Source: Winogradskyella marina (GTDB lineage: Bacteria > Bacteroidota > Bacteroidia > Flavobacteriales > Flavobacteriaceae). Taken from it: a DNA stretch of 64,000 bases. Made by a program: the position numbers and the translations under genes. The stretch lies in contig NZ_JADOET010000006.1 in NCBI RefSeq assembly GCF_015645385.1, forward strand, positions 1 to 64,000, given 5' to 3'. Positions 45,260-54,447 of the stretch are shown piece after piece (positions within the stretch are counted from its first letter, which is position 1; the number at the start of each line of letters is the position of its first letter). Under the pieces are notes generated by a model, which did no database searches, had not been told where the DNA came from, and was given only the letters and a program-made list of their open reading frames with translations.

Positions 45260-46687
45260 ATGGAGTGTATTTCAGTTTTCGACATGCTAAAAATTGGTGT
45301 AGGACCATCGAGTTCTCATACTTTAGGCCCTTGGCGAGCAGCAGAACGTTGGATTAAAGAGTTAAAGGATAAAAAACGATTCGATAAAGTAGACAAAATA
45401 ACCGTAGACCTTTATGGCTCTTTATCTTTAACAGGAAAAGGGCATGCTACTGATTTAGCTGTAATCTTAGGCTTAACTGGTGCTGACCCAGAACGCATGC
45501 CTATTGAAGACATTGATACTATAATTAATGATGTTAAAACAAACAACGTTTTAATGTTCAATAATGAAAGAACGATTCCTTTCGATTTTAAATCAAATAT
45601 TGTCTTTAATCGTAAATCGCTTCCTTTTCATTCTAACGGCATGGTTTTTACAGCGTTAATCAATGGTAGAAATTATAAATACACCTACTACTCTATTGGT
45701 GGCGGATTTGTAGTGCAAGAAGAACGAAAAAAGTCTAAGGCCAATAAGATTATATTCTATTGCACATTTCCTTATCCTGTAGCTTACGGTGAAGAGCTAT
45801 TGAAATTTTGTGACCAACTACAACTCCCAATTTCTGGTGTGGTTTTAGAAAATGAAAAATCTATAAGAGATGAAACTGAAATAGATTTTGAATTAAAACG
45901 CATCTGGAACACCATGTTAGAATGTATGTACACGGGTTGCCATACGGAAGGTAATTTACCTGGCGGACTTAATGTAAGACGACGTGCTTACGACATGCAC
46001 AAAAATATAATTGATGTCAATAGTTCGTATGACAGTCCTGAAGAATGGTTAGAAACCATAAGACAGACTGAAGTTAAATTCCGACAGATTTTAAAATGGG
46101 TGAGTTGTTTTGCTTTGGCTGTAAACGAAGTAAACGCCTCTTTAGGTCGTGTGGTCACTGCGCCTACCAACGGAAGTGCTGGTGTTATTCCTTCGGTATT
46201 AATGTATTATTTGGTGATAGAAAACCATGATGCCGATTTTGAGCATATTAAAAAATTCCTTTTAGTCGCAAGCGAAATTGGTAGTATCTTTAAAAAGAAT
46301 GCGACTATTAGTGCTGCAATGGGAGGTTGCCAAGCCGAAATCGGAGTCTCTTCAGCTATGGCTGCAGGTGCTTTATGTGAATTACTTGGCGGCACACCAG
46401 AACAAGTTTTAGTAGCCGCTGAAATCGCGATGGAACATCACTTAGGTTTAACCTGTGACCCCATTGGTGGCTTAGTACAGATTCCATGTATTGAACGAAA
46501 TTCTATGGGAGCGATTAAAGCCATTAACGCTGCAGAATTAGCATTAGATACGGATCCGAAGAATGTAAAAGTACCTCTAGATAAAGTAGTACAGACCATG
46601 TGGGAAACCGCAAAAGATATGAGCTCTAAGTACAAAGAAACTTCAGAAGGAGGCTTGGCTGTTGGAGTGCATTTGACGGACTGTTAA
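45260..46687 (+). CDS. sdaA: L-serine ammonia-lyase
   Basis: A 475-residue iron-sulfur L-serine dehydratase that converts serine to pyruvate and ammonia. The regulatory (beta) and catalytic (alpha) parts are fused. The N-terminus has [20 protein letters not shown]. The catalytic part has CTGCHTEG-like (here [20 protein letters not shown]), [13 protein letters not shown] and [16 protein letters not shown], which carry cysteine ligands of the [4Fe-4S] cluster. Monocistronic with its own promoter. Full length and no anomalies. Confidence 0.94.
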   Translation: MECISVFDMLKIGVGPSSSHTLGPWRAAERWIKELKDKKRFDKVDKITVDLYGSLSLTGKGHATDLAVILGLTGADPERMPIEDIDTIINDVKTNNVLMFNNERTIPFDFKSNIVFNRKSLPFHSNGMVFTALINGRNYKYTYYSIGGGFVVQEERKKSKANKIIFYCTFPYPVAYGEELLKFCDQLQLPISGVVLENEKSIRDETEIDFELKRIWNTMLECMYTGCHTEGNLPGGLNVRRRAYDMHKNIIDVNSSYDSPEEWLETIRQTEVKFRQILKWVSCFALAVNEVNASLGRVVTAPTNGSAGVIPSVLMYYLVIENHDADFEHIKKFLLVASEIGSIFKKNATISAAMGGCQAEIGVSSAMAAGALCELLGGTPEQVLVAAEIAMEHHLGLTCDPIGGLVQIPCIERNSMGAIKAINAAELALDTDPKNVKVPLDKVVQTMWETAKDMSSKYKETSEGGLAVGVHLTDC

Positions 46688-46864
46688 CGTCACACCATTT
46701 ACCTATATTTAAAATGTCATTTTTGAAGGTGTAATACAATTCTCTTGTTTTTAGAATTCAATAAAATTTATGAAGATAAAATACTGATTCTAGAATTTTA
46801 TGGTGTAAATCAATTAGAAACTTAACAAATCTCATTATTTTTACATTCAACTAATAAAAACACA

Positions 46865-47683
46865 ATGTCAGTAGCAAAAAAAGAATACAAAAGAATTACG
46901 GTTAAGACTTTAGTAGATATGAAGTCTAAAGGCGAAAAAATATCCATGCTTACCGCCTATGATTATACCATGGCAAAAATCGTTGATGGTGCCGGAATTG
47001 ATGTTATATTAGTTGGTGATTCTGCGAGTAATGTAATGGCTGGTCATGAAACAACGTTACCCATCACCTTAGATCAAATGATTTATCATGCCTCTTCTGT
47101 AGTTAGAGGTATTGATCGCTCTTTAGTTGTGGTTGATTTACCTTTTGGAAGTTACCAAAGTGATCCTAAAGAAGCCTTACGTTCTGCCATAAGAATTATG
47201 AAAGAATCTGGAGGCCATGCTGTTAAAATGGAAGGTGGTAAAGAAGTCAAAGATTCCATAAAACGTATATTGAACGCTGGAATTCCTGTTATGGGACACT
47301 TAGGATTAACACCTCAGTCTATATATAAATTCGGTACTTATACGGTAAGAGCAAAAGAGGAAGTTGAGGCACAACAATTAAAACAAGATGCCCAAATGCT
47401 TGAAAAAGCAGGTTGCTTTGGGATTGTTTTAGAAAAAATTCCTGCAGCATTAGCTAAAGAAGTGGCAGAAAGCGTTTCTATTCCTGTTATCGGAATTGGC
47501 GCTGGTGCAGATGTTGATGGTCAGGTTTTAGTATTACATGATATGCTAGGAATGACGCATGAGTTTAATCCACGTTTTTTACGTCGCTATATGAATCTTT
47601 ATGAGGAAATGACAACGGCTATTGGTCAATATGTAGATGACGTTAAGTCTGAAGATTTTCCGAATGATGAGGAACAGTATTAA
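46865..47683 (+). CDS. panB: 3-Methyl-2-oxobutanoate hydroxymethyltransferase
   Basis: A 272-residue TIM-barrel enzyme that makes ketopantoate from ketoisovalerate and methylene-tetrahydrofolate, the first step to pantothenate and CoA. Motifs are [39 protein letters not shown] with the Mg-binding aspartate, [10 protein letters not shown] and GHLGLTPQS, with the catalytic Glu in [11 protein letters not shown]. Other pantothenate genes are absent from the window. Confidence 0.95.
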   Translation: MSVAKKEYKRITVKTLVDMKSKGEKISMLTAYDYTMAKIVDGAGIDVILVGDSASNVMAGHETTLPITLDQMIYHASSVVRGIDRSLVVVDLPFGSYQSDPKEALRSAIRIMKESGGHAVKMEGGKEVKDSIKRILNAGIPVMGHLGLTPQSIYKFGTYTVRAKEEVEAQQLKQDAQMLEKAGCFGIVLEKIPAALAKEVAESVSIPVIGIGAGADVDGQVLVLHDMLGMTHEFNPRFLRRYMNLYEEMTTAIGQYVDDVKSEDFPNDEEQY

Positions 47684-47739
47684 TTTAAATTGTTAGATAT
47701 CTAGACATTATTAGATTGTTAGATAACTGAACCTAGAGT

Positions 47740-48087
47740 ATGGCTCATAAATTTAAAGAATTGCTGATTTGGAAAAGAAGTAGGTTATTCTGCTCTGAAA
47801 TTTATGCTATTACTTCAAAGTTTCCAGATTCAGAAAAATTTGGTCTAACCAATCAATTGAGAAGAGCATCAGTTTCAATTCCTTCAAATATAGCTGAAGG
47901 ATCTTCCAGAAATTCTAATAAAGATTTCGCTCGGTTTTCACAAATATCAATAGGTTCAACTTACGAAATAGAAACTCAGCTTCTTATTTCCCCTGATTTA
48001 AATTTTATTTTAGATAAAGAACTCCAATCATGCCTTTCTGAATCAGATGAAATTATCAAAATGATTTCAAAATTTAAATTAATCTAA
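47740..48087 (+). CDS. Four-helix bundle protein (23S rRNA intervening-sequence type)
   Basis: A 115-residue protein of the S23-type four-helix bundle family: FKELLIWKRSRLF, FGLTNQLRRASVSIPSNIAEGSSR, then two further helices. Family members were first seen in inserted sequences in 23S rRNA but are mostly free-standing genes like this one, often of unknown role. It precedes the RluA gene by 19 bp and may be co-transcribed with it. TTAGAT repeats precede the gene. Confidence 0.88.
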   Translation: MAHKFKELLIWKRSRLFCSEIYAITSKFPDSEKFGLTNQLRRASVSIPSNIAEGSSRNSNKDFARFSQISIGSTYEIETQLLISPDLNFILDKELQSCLSESDEIIKMISKFKLI

Positions 48088-48106
48088 TATTTTCTAAAGA
48101 TCTAAA

Positions 48107-48808
48107 ATGTCTAATAAAATCCTTTCAAATAAAAACAACCTTCAAGTCATTCATGAAGACAATCACATCATCGTCGTTAATAAACGTGCAGGTGATATTG
48201 TACAAGGTGACAAAACAGGTGACAAACCCTTGAGTGAGGTCGTTAAATCGTTTTTAAAAGACAAATACAACAAAGAAGGTAATGTTTATTTGGGTGTTGT
48301 TCATCGTTTAGACCGACCAACCACAGGTATTGTTATGTTCTCTAAAACGAGCAAAGCATTACCGCGACTAAACAAATTATTTGCTGAAAAATCTGCTAAA
48401 AAAACGTACTGGGCTTTAGTTAAAAAACAACCACCTAAAACTGAAGACACATTAATTCATTGGCTAAAAAAGAATCCTAAAAACAATAAATCTACAGCGT
48501 TTAAAAAGGAAGTTGAAGGTAGTAAAAAAGCGATTCTACATTATAAAGTCATTCAAAAACTAGATAATTTTTATCTATTGGAAGTTGATTTAGAAACCGG
48601 CAGACATCACCAAATTCGAGTACAATTGGCCTCCATAGGTTGTTCTATAAAAGGGGATTTAAAATACGGTTTTGATCGTAGCAACAAAGACGCAAGTATT
48701 AGTTTGCATGCCCGAACGTTACGTTTTATACATCCTGTAAAAAAAGAAGACGTTTTTATTACCGCGCCTTTACCTGAAGACCCACTTTGGAATGCCTGCA
48801 ACCCTTAG
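48107..48808 (+). CDS. RluA-family pseudouridine synthase
   Basis: A 233-residue enzyme with the catalytic HRLDRPTTGIV motif and the ETGRHHQIRVQLASIGC segment that contacts RNA. It isomerises uridine to pseudouridine in rRNA or tRNA; the exact target is unknown. There is no S4 domain. It is intact, unlike the paralogue at 16361-17029. Its stop overlaps the convergent histidine kinase stop by 4 bp. Confidence 0.92.
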   Translation: MSNKILSNKNNLQVIHEDNHIIVVNKRAGDIVQGDKTGDKPLSEVVKSFLKDKYNKEGNVYLGVVHRLDRPTTGIVMFSKTSKALPRLNKLFAEKSAKKTYWALVKKQPPKTEDTLIHWLKKNPKNNKSTAFKKEVEGSKKAILHYKVIQKLDNFYLLEVDLETGRHHQIRVQLASIGCSIKGDLKYGFDRSNKDASISLHARTLRFIHPVKKEDVFITAPLPEDPLWNACNP

Positions 48809-49617
48809 CTAAAACTATTCTTATACGGATATTGTAATGTTAAGACTGTACCGTTTTCCGACTGTGAGGTTAATTGAAATGTTGCGTTCAGTAATTCAGC
48901 TCTTTTTTCCATATTAAGTAATCCAGATCCTTTTTCTGCTTTATCAACATCAAAGCCTTTTCCATTATCTTCTACAATAATATTTAAGAATTGTTCTTCG
49001 TAATCTAAAGACACCACTAATTGTTCAGCTTCGGCATATTTTAAGGTATTTGAGAAAAACTCTTGAAGAATTCGGAATAGAATAATTTCATCTTTTTTAT
49101 TTTCAAAATTCACCTTTTCACCTTGTATTAATAATTTAGATTCAATTAATCCTGATTTATTTAACCGTGCAACCTCATTTTTAACCGTACTATCGAAACC
49201 TAGATTAAAAATAACGTCACTATTCAATGATTTTGAAAGCGCTCTAACTTCTTCTAATGAATCCCTTAAGGCACTAGCTGCATTTTCTACCTTAGCTTTT
49301 GCGTCGTCTTTAACCACACTTGCAGCTGCATTCATTTGCATAGTTGACAAAATCAACATTTGCCCCACATTATCATGCAACTCTCTACCAACATGCTTTA
49401 AAGTTTCTTCTTGAATTTCTTGTTGGGTTTTAACAAGCTCTTCATCAAACTTTCGTTGTTGATTAACTTTATCTATGAGTAGTTGGTTTTTTCGTTTCTG
49501 AAAAACCACAAAGAAAATAATAACTAGCGCAACTACAACTAATAAGACACTAATCATATAAACTAACAGATAACGTTCTGCATCTGAAGTAACTAAATGG
49601 TCTCTGGTTCGCAACAT
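48805..49617 (-). CDS. Sensor histidine kinase (NarL-type, HisKA_3)
   Basis: A 270-residue kinase with one transmembrane helix (about 19-40), a dimerisation/phosphoacceptor region with GRELHDNVGQMLILSTMQM (His in ELHDN), and an HATPase domain with EFFSNTLKYAEAEQL and DNGKGFDVDKAEKGSGLLNMEKRA. No response regulator lies in the window, so it is an orphan locally. Its start overlaps the upstream 7-TM gene by 25 bp, so that protein may act as its sensor. Confidence 0.9.
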   Translation of the reverse strand: MLRTRDHLVTSDAERYLLVYMISVLLVVVALVIIFFVVFQKRKNQLLIDKVNQQRKFDEELVKTQQEIQEETLKHVGRELHDNVGQMLILSTMQMNAAASVVKDDAKAKVENAASALRDSLEEVRALSKSLNSDVIFNLGFDSTVKNEVARLNKSGLIESKLLIQGEKVNFENKKDEIILFRILQEFFSNTLKYAEAEQLVVSLDYEEQFLNIIVEDNGKGFDVDKAEKGSGLLNMEKRAELLNATFQLTSQSENGTVLTLQYPYKNSFS

Positions 49618-50297
49618 ATTATGGCTATAGTAAGGGTTAAATAAAAAAGAACATTAACTCCTAAATAAATTTGATATTTTAAAATAATATAACTCCAATC
49701 TGCTGTTGAAAAATATATTTCATAAAAGACCATTGGTCCTAAGAGTAAAATCCAAAATAAAAATGCGGCATTTATATAGAAGTAAATAGATTTATAAAAA
49801 TAAATAATCTTAGTGCTTTGCAGTATTTCTACTAAATAAACGCAGACACAGACAAAAATGGCCCAAAGGCTCAATGTCATTAAAAAAGGGTCTAACATTA
49901 AAAATACCTTTTCAAAATTTACAATACAGTAAATGAGAAATAAACTCGTGTAGATATAAAACACATATTTCACTGTTTTTTTATAAATATTCTTTTTTAA
50001 GATGTTGTAGTTAATAAATGAGATAAACGTTACAATACCAAAAAACCAAAATATCGTAAACCACCAATAATTGATTTCAATTAGTGTACCTTCAATTAAA
50101 TAATACAAATCCAGATTATATAAATACTCTGGATAACTACCAATTAAATCGACTAAAAAGGCATAAATCAAAAAAAAGATTAAATATTTGGCTACTGTAA
50201 ATTTGAACTTTTTATAATACAAAACCCCTGTTAAAGCAGCCAAAAATTCTATTGAATGTGAAATTACGGAATAATATTCTTTAAAAAACTCATGCAT
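49593..50297 (-). CDS. Seven-helix membrane protein coupled to the kinase
   Basis: A 234-residue, strongly hydrophobic protein with about seven transmembrane helices and many aromatic residues. I recognise no catalytic motif; the pattern resembles 7TM sensor modules. It overlaps the kinase gene by 25 bp, so the two are translationally coupled. A role as detached sensory input for the kinase is inferred. Confidence 0.75.
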   Translation of the reverse strand: MHEFFKEYYSVISHSIEFLAALTGVLYYKKFKFTVAKYLIFFLIYAFLVDLIGSYPEYLYNLDLYYLIEGTLIEINYWWFTIFWFFGIVTFISFINYNILKKNIYKKTVKYVFYIYTSLFLIYCIVNFEKVFLMLDPFLMTLSLWAIFVCVCVYLVEILQSTKIIYFYKSIYFYINAAFLFWILLLGPMVFYEIYFSTADWSYIILKYQIYLGVNVLFYLTLTIAIICCEPETI

Positions 50298-50307
50298 TTA
50301 ATTATGT

Positions 50308-50823
50308 TTATTGAGGATAATTAGCTCCAGGTGGCATTCCACTTTTAGCCATATCCAATCCATCAGAATCACCTAAATCATTACCTCCATCCTGCAACGA
50401 AAACAGACCACCTTCGGATGTGTTTTTATAACCTGTAGGCACAAAAAACAAAGTGGTTAACCCTTTTTCTTTGTTCGTATCTGGATTTGCACCTAAATAC
50501 AGGCGTAATCCGTCTAAGGTGTTGCCATTGTCATTTGCTTGTTTTTTTGCGTGAGCTATATAGTTTTCAATATCTTCTAAACTATACCAAGACGATCTAT
50601 TATCTCCAGTCTTAGAACCTTTAAATAAAGAATCATTTATAATGTTATAACGCTCATTATAAGCTTGGTCTAAAGTTTTAATTTGTTCTGGTGAAATTAA
50701 ACCTTTAGGAGGCTTAATATTCGGTGGTTTTGTTGACATGTCTTGATGATTGTTGTTATTGAAAAAATACATTGCTAATGCTCCTAACAGTATTCCCAAG
50801 ACAAGTAAAACGAGTTTTTTCAT
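50308..50823 (-). CDS. Hypothetical exported or membrane-anchored protein
   Basis: A 171-residue protein with an N-terminal membrane anchor (MKKLVLLVLGILLGALAMYFF) and a soluble domain (RSSWYSLEDIENYIAHAKKQAND, RLYLGANPDTNKEKGLTTLFFVPT). I do not recognise it. It sits 10 bp upstream of the 7-TM gene on the same strand, so it likely belongs to that transcript. Confidence 0.7.
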   Translation of the reverse strand: MKKLVLLVLGILLGALAMYFFNNNNHQDMSTKPPNIKPPKGLISPEQIKTLDQAYNERYNIINDSLFKGSKTGDNRSSWYSLEDIENYIAHAKKQANDNGNTLDGLRLYLGANPDTNKEKGLTTLFFVPTGYKNTSEGGLFSLQDGGNDLGDSDGLDMAKSGMPPGANYPQ

Positions 50824-50895
50824 GATTAAAGGTTGGTTAGTTAATACTGTGTGTAAATTATTAATTTTATTTAATATATTAAATGTTTTCTCACT

Positions 50896-51750
50896 TTAAA
50901 ATACACTTTGTCTTAGTTTGAAGCTACTTCTAGCGGTTTTCTGACTCAACATATTAATTGATTTTTCTGGTAACTGTAATATTCTGGGATAGCCGCCTGT
51001 GGTTTGACAATCGCGCATTAACACAATGAGTTGTCCAGACGGAGTAAGTTGCACTGTTCCTGGTAAAACTGGTGATGTTAAAATAGACGCTAACTTATTA
51101 TGAACTAAAGCATCTAGCTGGTAAGCCATTCTATTGTTGTTTTTAGAAACTTGAAACGTTTTACTAAAAAGTAAAGTTTGTTGGGATTTAGTTAATCTAT
51201 CGAACTCAGGCCCCTTTGTGACATCCAAAATATCCGCATTCAAATGAGAAGGATTAAATTTTAATTTTGCATTTTTAGAGCGGACGACATTTGAAGTTGT
51301 ATTGATTTCTAAATAATCCCCTTTGTGAATTCGGGAGTTGTCTGTAATTCCTTTTAACATGCTCCTACTTCCCAGAACTGATTCAGATAAAAAACCTCCT
51401 TTGACGGCAATATACGTTCTAAAGCCATTAATTAACCGTCCAAAAGACAATGTATCATCTGGTTTCACGGTAATTGATTTATACATATCAATAGCGTTAC
51501 CATTTAAAACAGGATTCATATCAGCACCTGTAATTGCAATAGTTGTGGATTTTAAAAATAGTAGTTCTGCACCTGTCATGGTCATTTCTAAAACTGCGGC
51601 ATCAATAGTGTTGTCAATGAGCTCATTAGCAAATTGACTCGAATAAGAGTCCATTGCACCAGAAACAGGCACACCATATGCTAAGTGTCCAAAGCGTCCT
51701 TCATCTTGGATTGTAGAAAAGAATCCTGATTTTAAAACTTTAATCATCAA
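50896..51750 (-). CDS. pxpC: 5-Oxoprolinase subunit C
   Basis: A 284-residue protein of the biotin-dependent carboxyltransferase-like AHS2 family: VLKSGFFSTIQDEGRFGHLAYGVPVSGAMDSYS at the N-terminus, ITGADMNPVLNG and RMAYQLDA. PxpC works with PxpB and PxpA to hydrolyse 5-oxoproline to glutamate using ATP. It overlaps pxpB by 11 bp. Last of the pxp genes. Confidence 0.92.
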   Translation of the reverse strand: MMIKVLKSGFFSTIQDEGRFGHLAYGVPVSGAMDSYSSQFANELIDNTIDAAVLEMTMTGAELLFLKSTTIAITGADMNPVLNGNAIDMYKSITVKPDDTLSFGRLINGFRTYIAVKGGFLSESVLGSRSMLKGITDNSRIHKGDYLEINTTSNVVRSKNAKLKFNPSHLNADILDVTKGPEFDRLTKSQQTLLFSKTFQVSKNNNRMAYQLDALVHNKLASILTSPVLPGTVQLTPSGQLIVLMRDCQTTGGYPRILQLPEKSINMLSQKTARSSFKLRQSVF

Positions 51751-52471
51751 TTAAAAGGGTTTTTAAATCGAAGTTTGAATGTTTAATCTGCTCTTGAAAC
51801 ATTGCGTATTCAGATTTTGAAATAGGATGAAATTTCACCTTATCACCTGCTTTTAAAAAACATGGTGGATTATGTTTTGGGTTGAATAATTCCAACGGCG
51901 AATTTCCAATTATATGCCATCCTCCTGGACTATCTTGCGGATAGATTCCGGTTTGTTTTCCACCGATGCCAACTGAGCCTTTTTTTACGTTGAGATTAGG
52001 TGTTGTTTTTCGGTCTAAATGCAAGTCTGAATTCAGTCCTCCTAAGTATAAAAAGCCAGGTAAAAAACCAATAAAAAATACGGTGTAAATTGGTTCTGAA
52101 TGTAATCTTATAATATGGTCTTTAGGTCGTTTTATTTTTTTAGAATATGAGACTAAATCTATGGCAAATTCATCCTCATAACAAACAGGTATTTTAAAAA
52201 TATTAGAATCTATTTCATAGATCTCCTTTAGACTTACATATAGACTTTTTAACGCTTCAAATTCACTATTGACATTATCAATAGCTGAATTATATATTAC
52301 TAACAATGAATTGTATGCAGATATTATGTAAACTTTCTGTTTAACATATTCCTTTTCAATAATTCCTTTAAAACACAACACGTCTTGAAGGATACTTTCA
52401 TCAATACTTGCCGGCCATTCTATTAAAATAGAACGTTCATTATATTGCGAATATCGAAGTTTAAAACTCAT
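51740..52471 (-). CDS. pxpB: 5-Oxoprolinase subunit B
   Basis: A 243-residue protein of the AHS1/KipI family: VCYEDEFAIDLVSYSKK near the middle, FFIGFLPGFLYLGGL, TTPNLNVKKGSVGIGGKQTGIYPQDSPGGWHIIGNSPL. The KipI-type name in Bacillus reflects a regulatory paralogue; here the linkage to pxpA and pxpC points to the 5-oxoprolinase complex. It starts 7 bp after pxpA and overlaps pxpC. Confidence 0.92.
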   Translation of the reverse strand: MSFKLRYSQYNERSILIEWPASIDESILQDVLCFKGIIEKEYVKQKVYIISAYNSLLVIYNSAIDNVNSEFEALKSLYVSLKEIYEIDSNIFKIPVCYEDEFAIDLVSYSKKIKRPKDHIIRLHSEPIYTVFFIGFLPGFLYLGGLNSDLHLDRKTTPNLNVKKGSVGIGGKQTGIYPQDSPGGWHIIGNSPLELFNPKHNPPCFLKAGDKVKFHPISKSEYAMFQEQIKHSNFDLKTLLIDD

Positions 52472-52478
52472 ACTTTTT

Positions 52479-53222
52479 TTATTGAATTTGAATATTATAT
52501 TTCTTCAAATTATCGGATAAATATCTCACTATTTCAATAGCATTATCGGTATCACCATGCACACATATTGTCGATGCTTTTATAGGCACTTCTACTCCAC
52601 TCACGGACTTCACTTTTTGGTGTTTTATCATATTTAAAATATGATTTAAAACAGCCTCTTTTTCATGCAAAATAGCGTCTTTATTTTTACGAGAAACCAA
52701 TGACAAGTCTTCATTGTAATTTCTATCTGCAAAGGCTTCAAACAAGACTTCAACTTCTGCCTGTTTGGCTACTTTAGCTAAAACAGAATTAAAAGGCGCA
52801 TACAGCTTAATTGGTGACGCAATACTGTTAATCACTTCAATAATTACACGTGCTGTTTTTTCATCTTTAGCTGCCAAATTATAAAGTGCACCATGTGGTT
52901 TTATATGATTCAAACACGCACCTTCATTTTGCAATACTGCTTGTAAAGACCTTATTTGGTGCTTTAGACTTGCGTATAAATCTGTAGCAGATAGCTCCAT
53001 AATTTCTCTTCCAAAATTCAGTTTATCAGGAAACGAAGGATGCGCACCAATCTTTACGTTATCTCGAATAGCAAGTTTCACTATAGCCCTCATACTCGCA
53101 AGATCACCTGCATGTCCACCACAAGCTATATTACAAGACGATAAATACGGCATAAGATCGGCTTCGTTACCTATTCCTTCGCCGACATCTGCATTGATGT
53201 CTATTTGAATTACATTTTTCAT
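52479..53222 (-). CDS. pxpA: 5-Oxoprolinase subunit A
   Basis: A 247-residue LamB/YcsF-family protein with IDINADVGEGIGNEADLMPYLSSCNIACGGHAGD and the later motifs HPSFPDKLNFGRE, HIKPHGALYN and FADRNY. It is the catalytic component acting with PxpB and PxpC. I start it at the ATG at 53222 (MKNVIQIDINADVGEG), 2 bp upstream of the Nramp stop boundary, because the longer frame adds unrelated residues and overlaps that gene. Confidence 0.93.
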   Translation of the reverse strand: MKNVIQIDINADVGEGIGNEADLMPYLSSCNIACGGHAGDLASMRAIVKLAIRDNVKIGAHPSFPDKLNFGREIMELSATDLYASLKHQIRSLQAVLQNEGACLNHIKPHGALYNLAAKDEKTARVIIEVINSIASPIKLYAPFNSVLAKVAKQAEVEVLFEAFADRNYNEDLSLVSRKNKDAILHEKEAVLNHILNMIKHQKVKSVSGVEVPIKASTICVHGDTDNAIEIVRYLSDNLKKYNIQIQ

Positions 53223-53223
53223 T

Positions 53224-54447
53224 TTATAAAACGTTAAAAACACTCAGAATCCCTTTCAATCCTAAAAAGATGGTAATTACTAGAATTATAAGACCTAAAA
53301 CATTCTGAAGTTTAGAATTCACATAAGCACCTAAAACAGTAGACTTATTCATTACCCATAACAGAAAACCAGCAATAACAGGTAACAACAGCCCATTAGC
53401 TACTTGGGCAAATTTTATAATTTCGATTGATTTAAATCCAATACTCGAAAACACAACTCCCAAAACCACAATAATCATCCAAACCGATTTGAACTTTTTA
53501 GATTTTAAATCCGCTTCCCAACCCAAACAACCACTAGCCACAAATGCTGCAGCCAAAGGTGCTGTAATCGCACTTGTAATACCAGCCGCAAACAGACCTA
53601 TAGCCAAGAAGTATTTCGCAAAACTTCCAAATAACGGTTCTAAACCTAAGGCTAAGTCAGCTGTATTTGTAATCGTTTGCTTCTGAATAGCTGAAGCCGC
53701 AATGATAATACACATAGACACTGTTCCTCCTAAAATTACAGCAACTAGGGTATCTTTCTTTGCTATTGGTAAATCTTCCTTAGACTTCCATTTCGTTTTT
53801 GCTAATGACGCATGCAGAAAGAGGTTATATGGCACAACGGTTGTACCAATCAAAGCGATTACGGTTAATATACCATCTTCAGGCGCAACAGGAATAACTA
53901 TACCTTTAAGAATGTCTAAAATATTAGGTTTTGTTAGAATTGCAGTCGTTATAAAGGCAACACTCATCAGAATCACCAGAAACACAAAGGCTTTTTCTAA
54001 TACTTTATAATTTCCAATATACAACAACACAAAAGCAATAACTCCAATTATTAAACTTATAATATTGAGATTTAACTGCCCTATTTTCCAAGTTACGTCA
54101 CCAACTATCGCTTCTAACCCTAAAGCACCTCCACTAATGTTTCCTGCTTCATAAGCTGCATTTCCAATAACAATGGCACTGACAATTAGAAGCAAAGCAA
54201 TTCCTTTTACAATTGGATGTTTTATTTCTTCTCTAATAATTTCAGACAAACCTTTTTGAGAAACAATGCCTAATCGCGCTGCCATTTCTTGCAATACAAT
54301 AGTTGCAAATATCGACAATACCATTGCCCACAATAATGCGAAACCAAAATTCACACCTGCCAAGGTGCAAACCGTTACTGTCCCTGGACCAATAAAAGCC
54401 GCTGCAACTAATGGTCCTGGCCCAATATTCTTGAAGAATTTTATCAT
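53224..54447 (-). CDS. Nramp-fold transporter lacking canonical metal-site residues
   Basis: A 407-residue LeuT-fold membrane protein with about eleven helices of the Nramp family. The canonical TM1 motif DPGN is GPGT here (residues 20-23, FIGPGTVTV) and the TM6 motif MPHN is VPYN (205-208, TVVPYNLFLHASLA). The aspartate, methionine and asparagine side chains that coordinate transition metals in typical Nramps are thus partly missing. The gene lies 2 bp before pxpA and its start overlaps the DUF2891 stop by 4 bp, so it is coupled to 5-oxoproline catabolism. It may carry 5-oxoproline or an unusual cation; the name manganese transporter would be unsafe. Confidence 0.85.
   Translation of the reverse strand: MIKFFKNIGPGPLVAAAFIGPGTVTVCTLAGVNFGFALLWAMVLSIFATIVLQEMAARLGIVSQKGLSEIIREEIKHPIVKGIALLLIVSAIVIGNAAYEAGNISGGALGLEAIVGDVTWKIGQLNLNIISLIIGVIAFVLLYIGNYKVLEKAFVFLVILMSVAFITTAILTKPNILDILKGIVIPVAPEDGILTVIALIGTTVVPYNLFLHASLAKTKWKSKEDLPIAKKDTLVAVILGGTVSMCIIIAASAIQKQTITNTADLALGLEPLFGSFAKYFLAIGLFAAGITSAITAPLAAAFVASGCLGWEADLKSKKFKSVWMIIVVLGVVFSSIGFKSIEIIKFAQVANGLLLPVIAGFLLWVMNKSTVLGAYVNSKLQNVLGLIILVITIFLGLKGILSVFNVL

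Noticed and set aside
46745..46825. Short open frame of about 26 codons before panB
   Set aside because: It lacks an ATG and an initiation context, and has no recognisable peptide; likely chance in AT-rich DNA.
47740..48087. Insert within a 23S rRNA gene
   Set aside because: No rRNA sequence surrounds the four-helix bundle gene; it is a free-standing member of the family.
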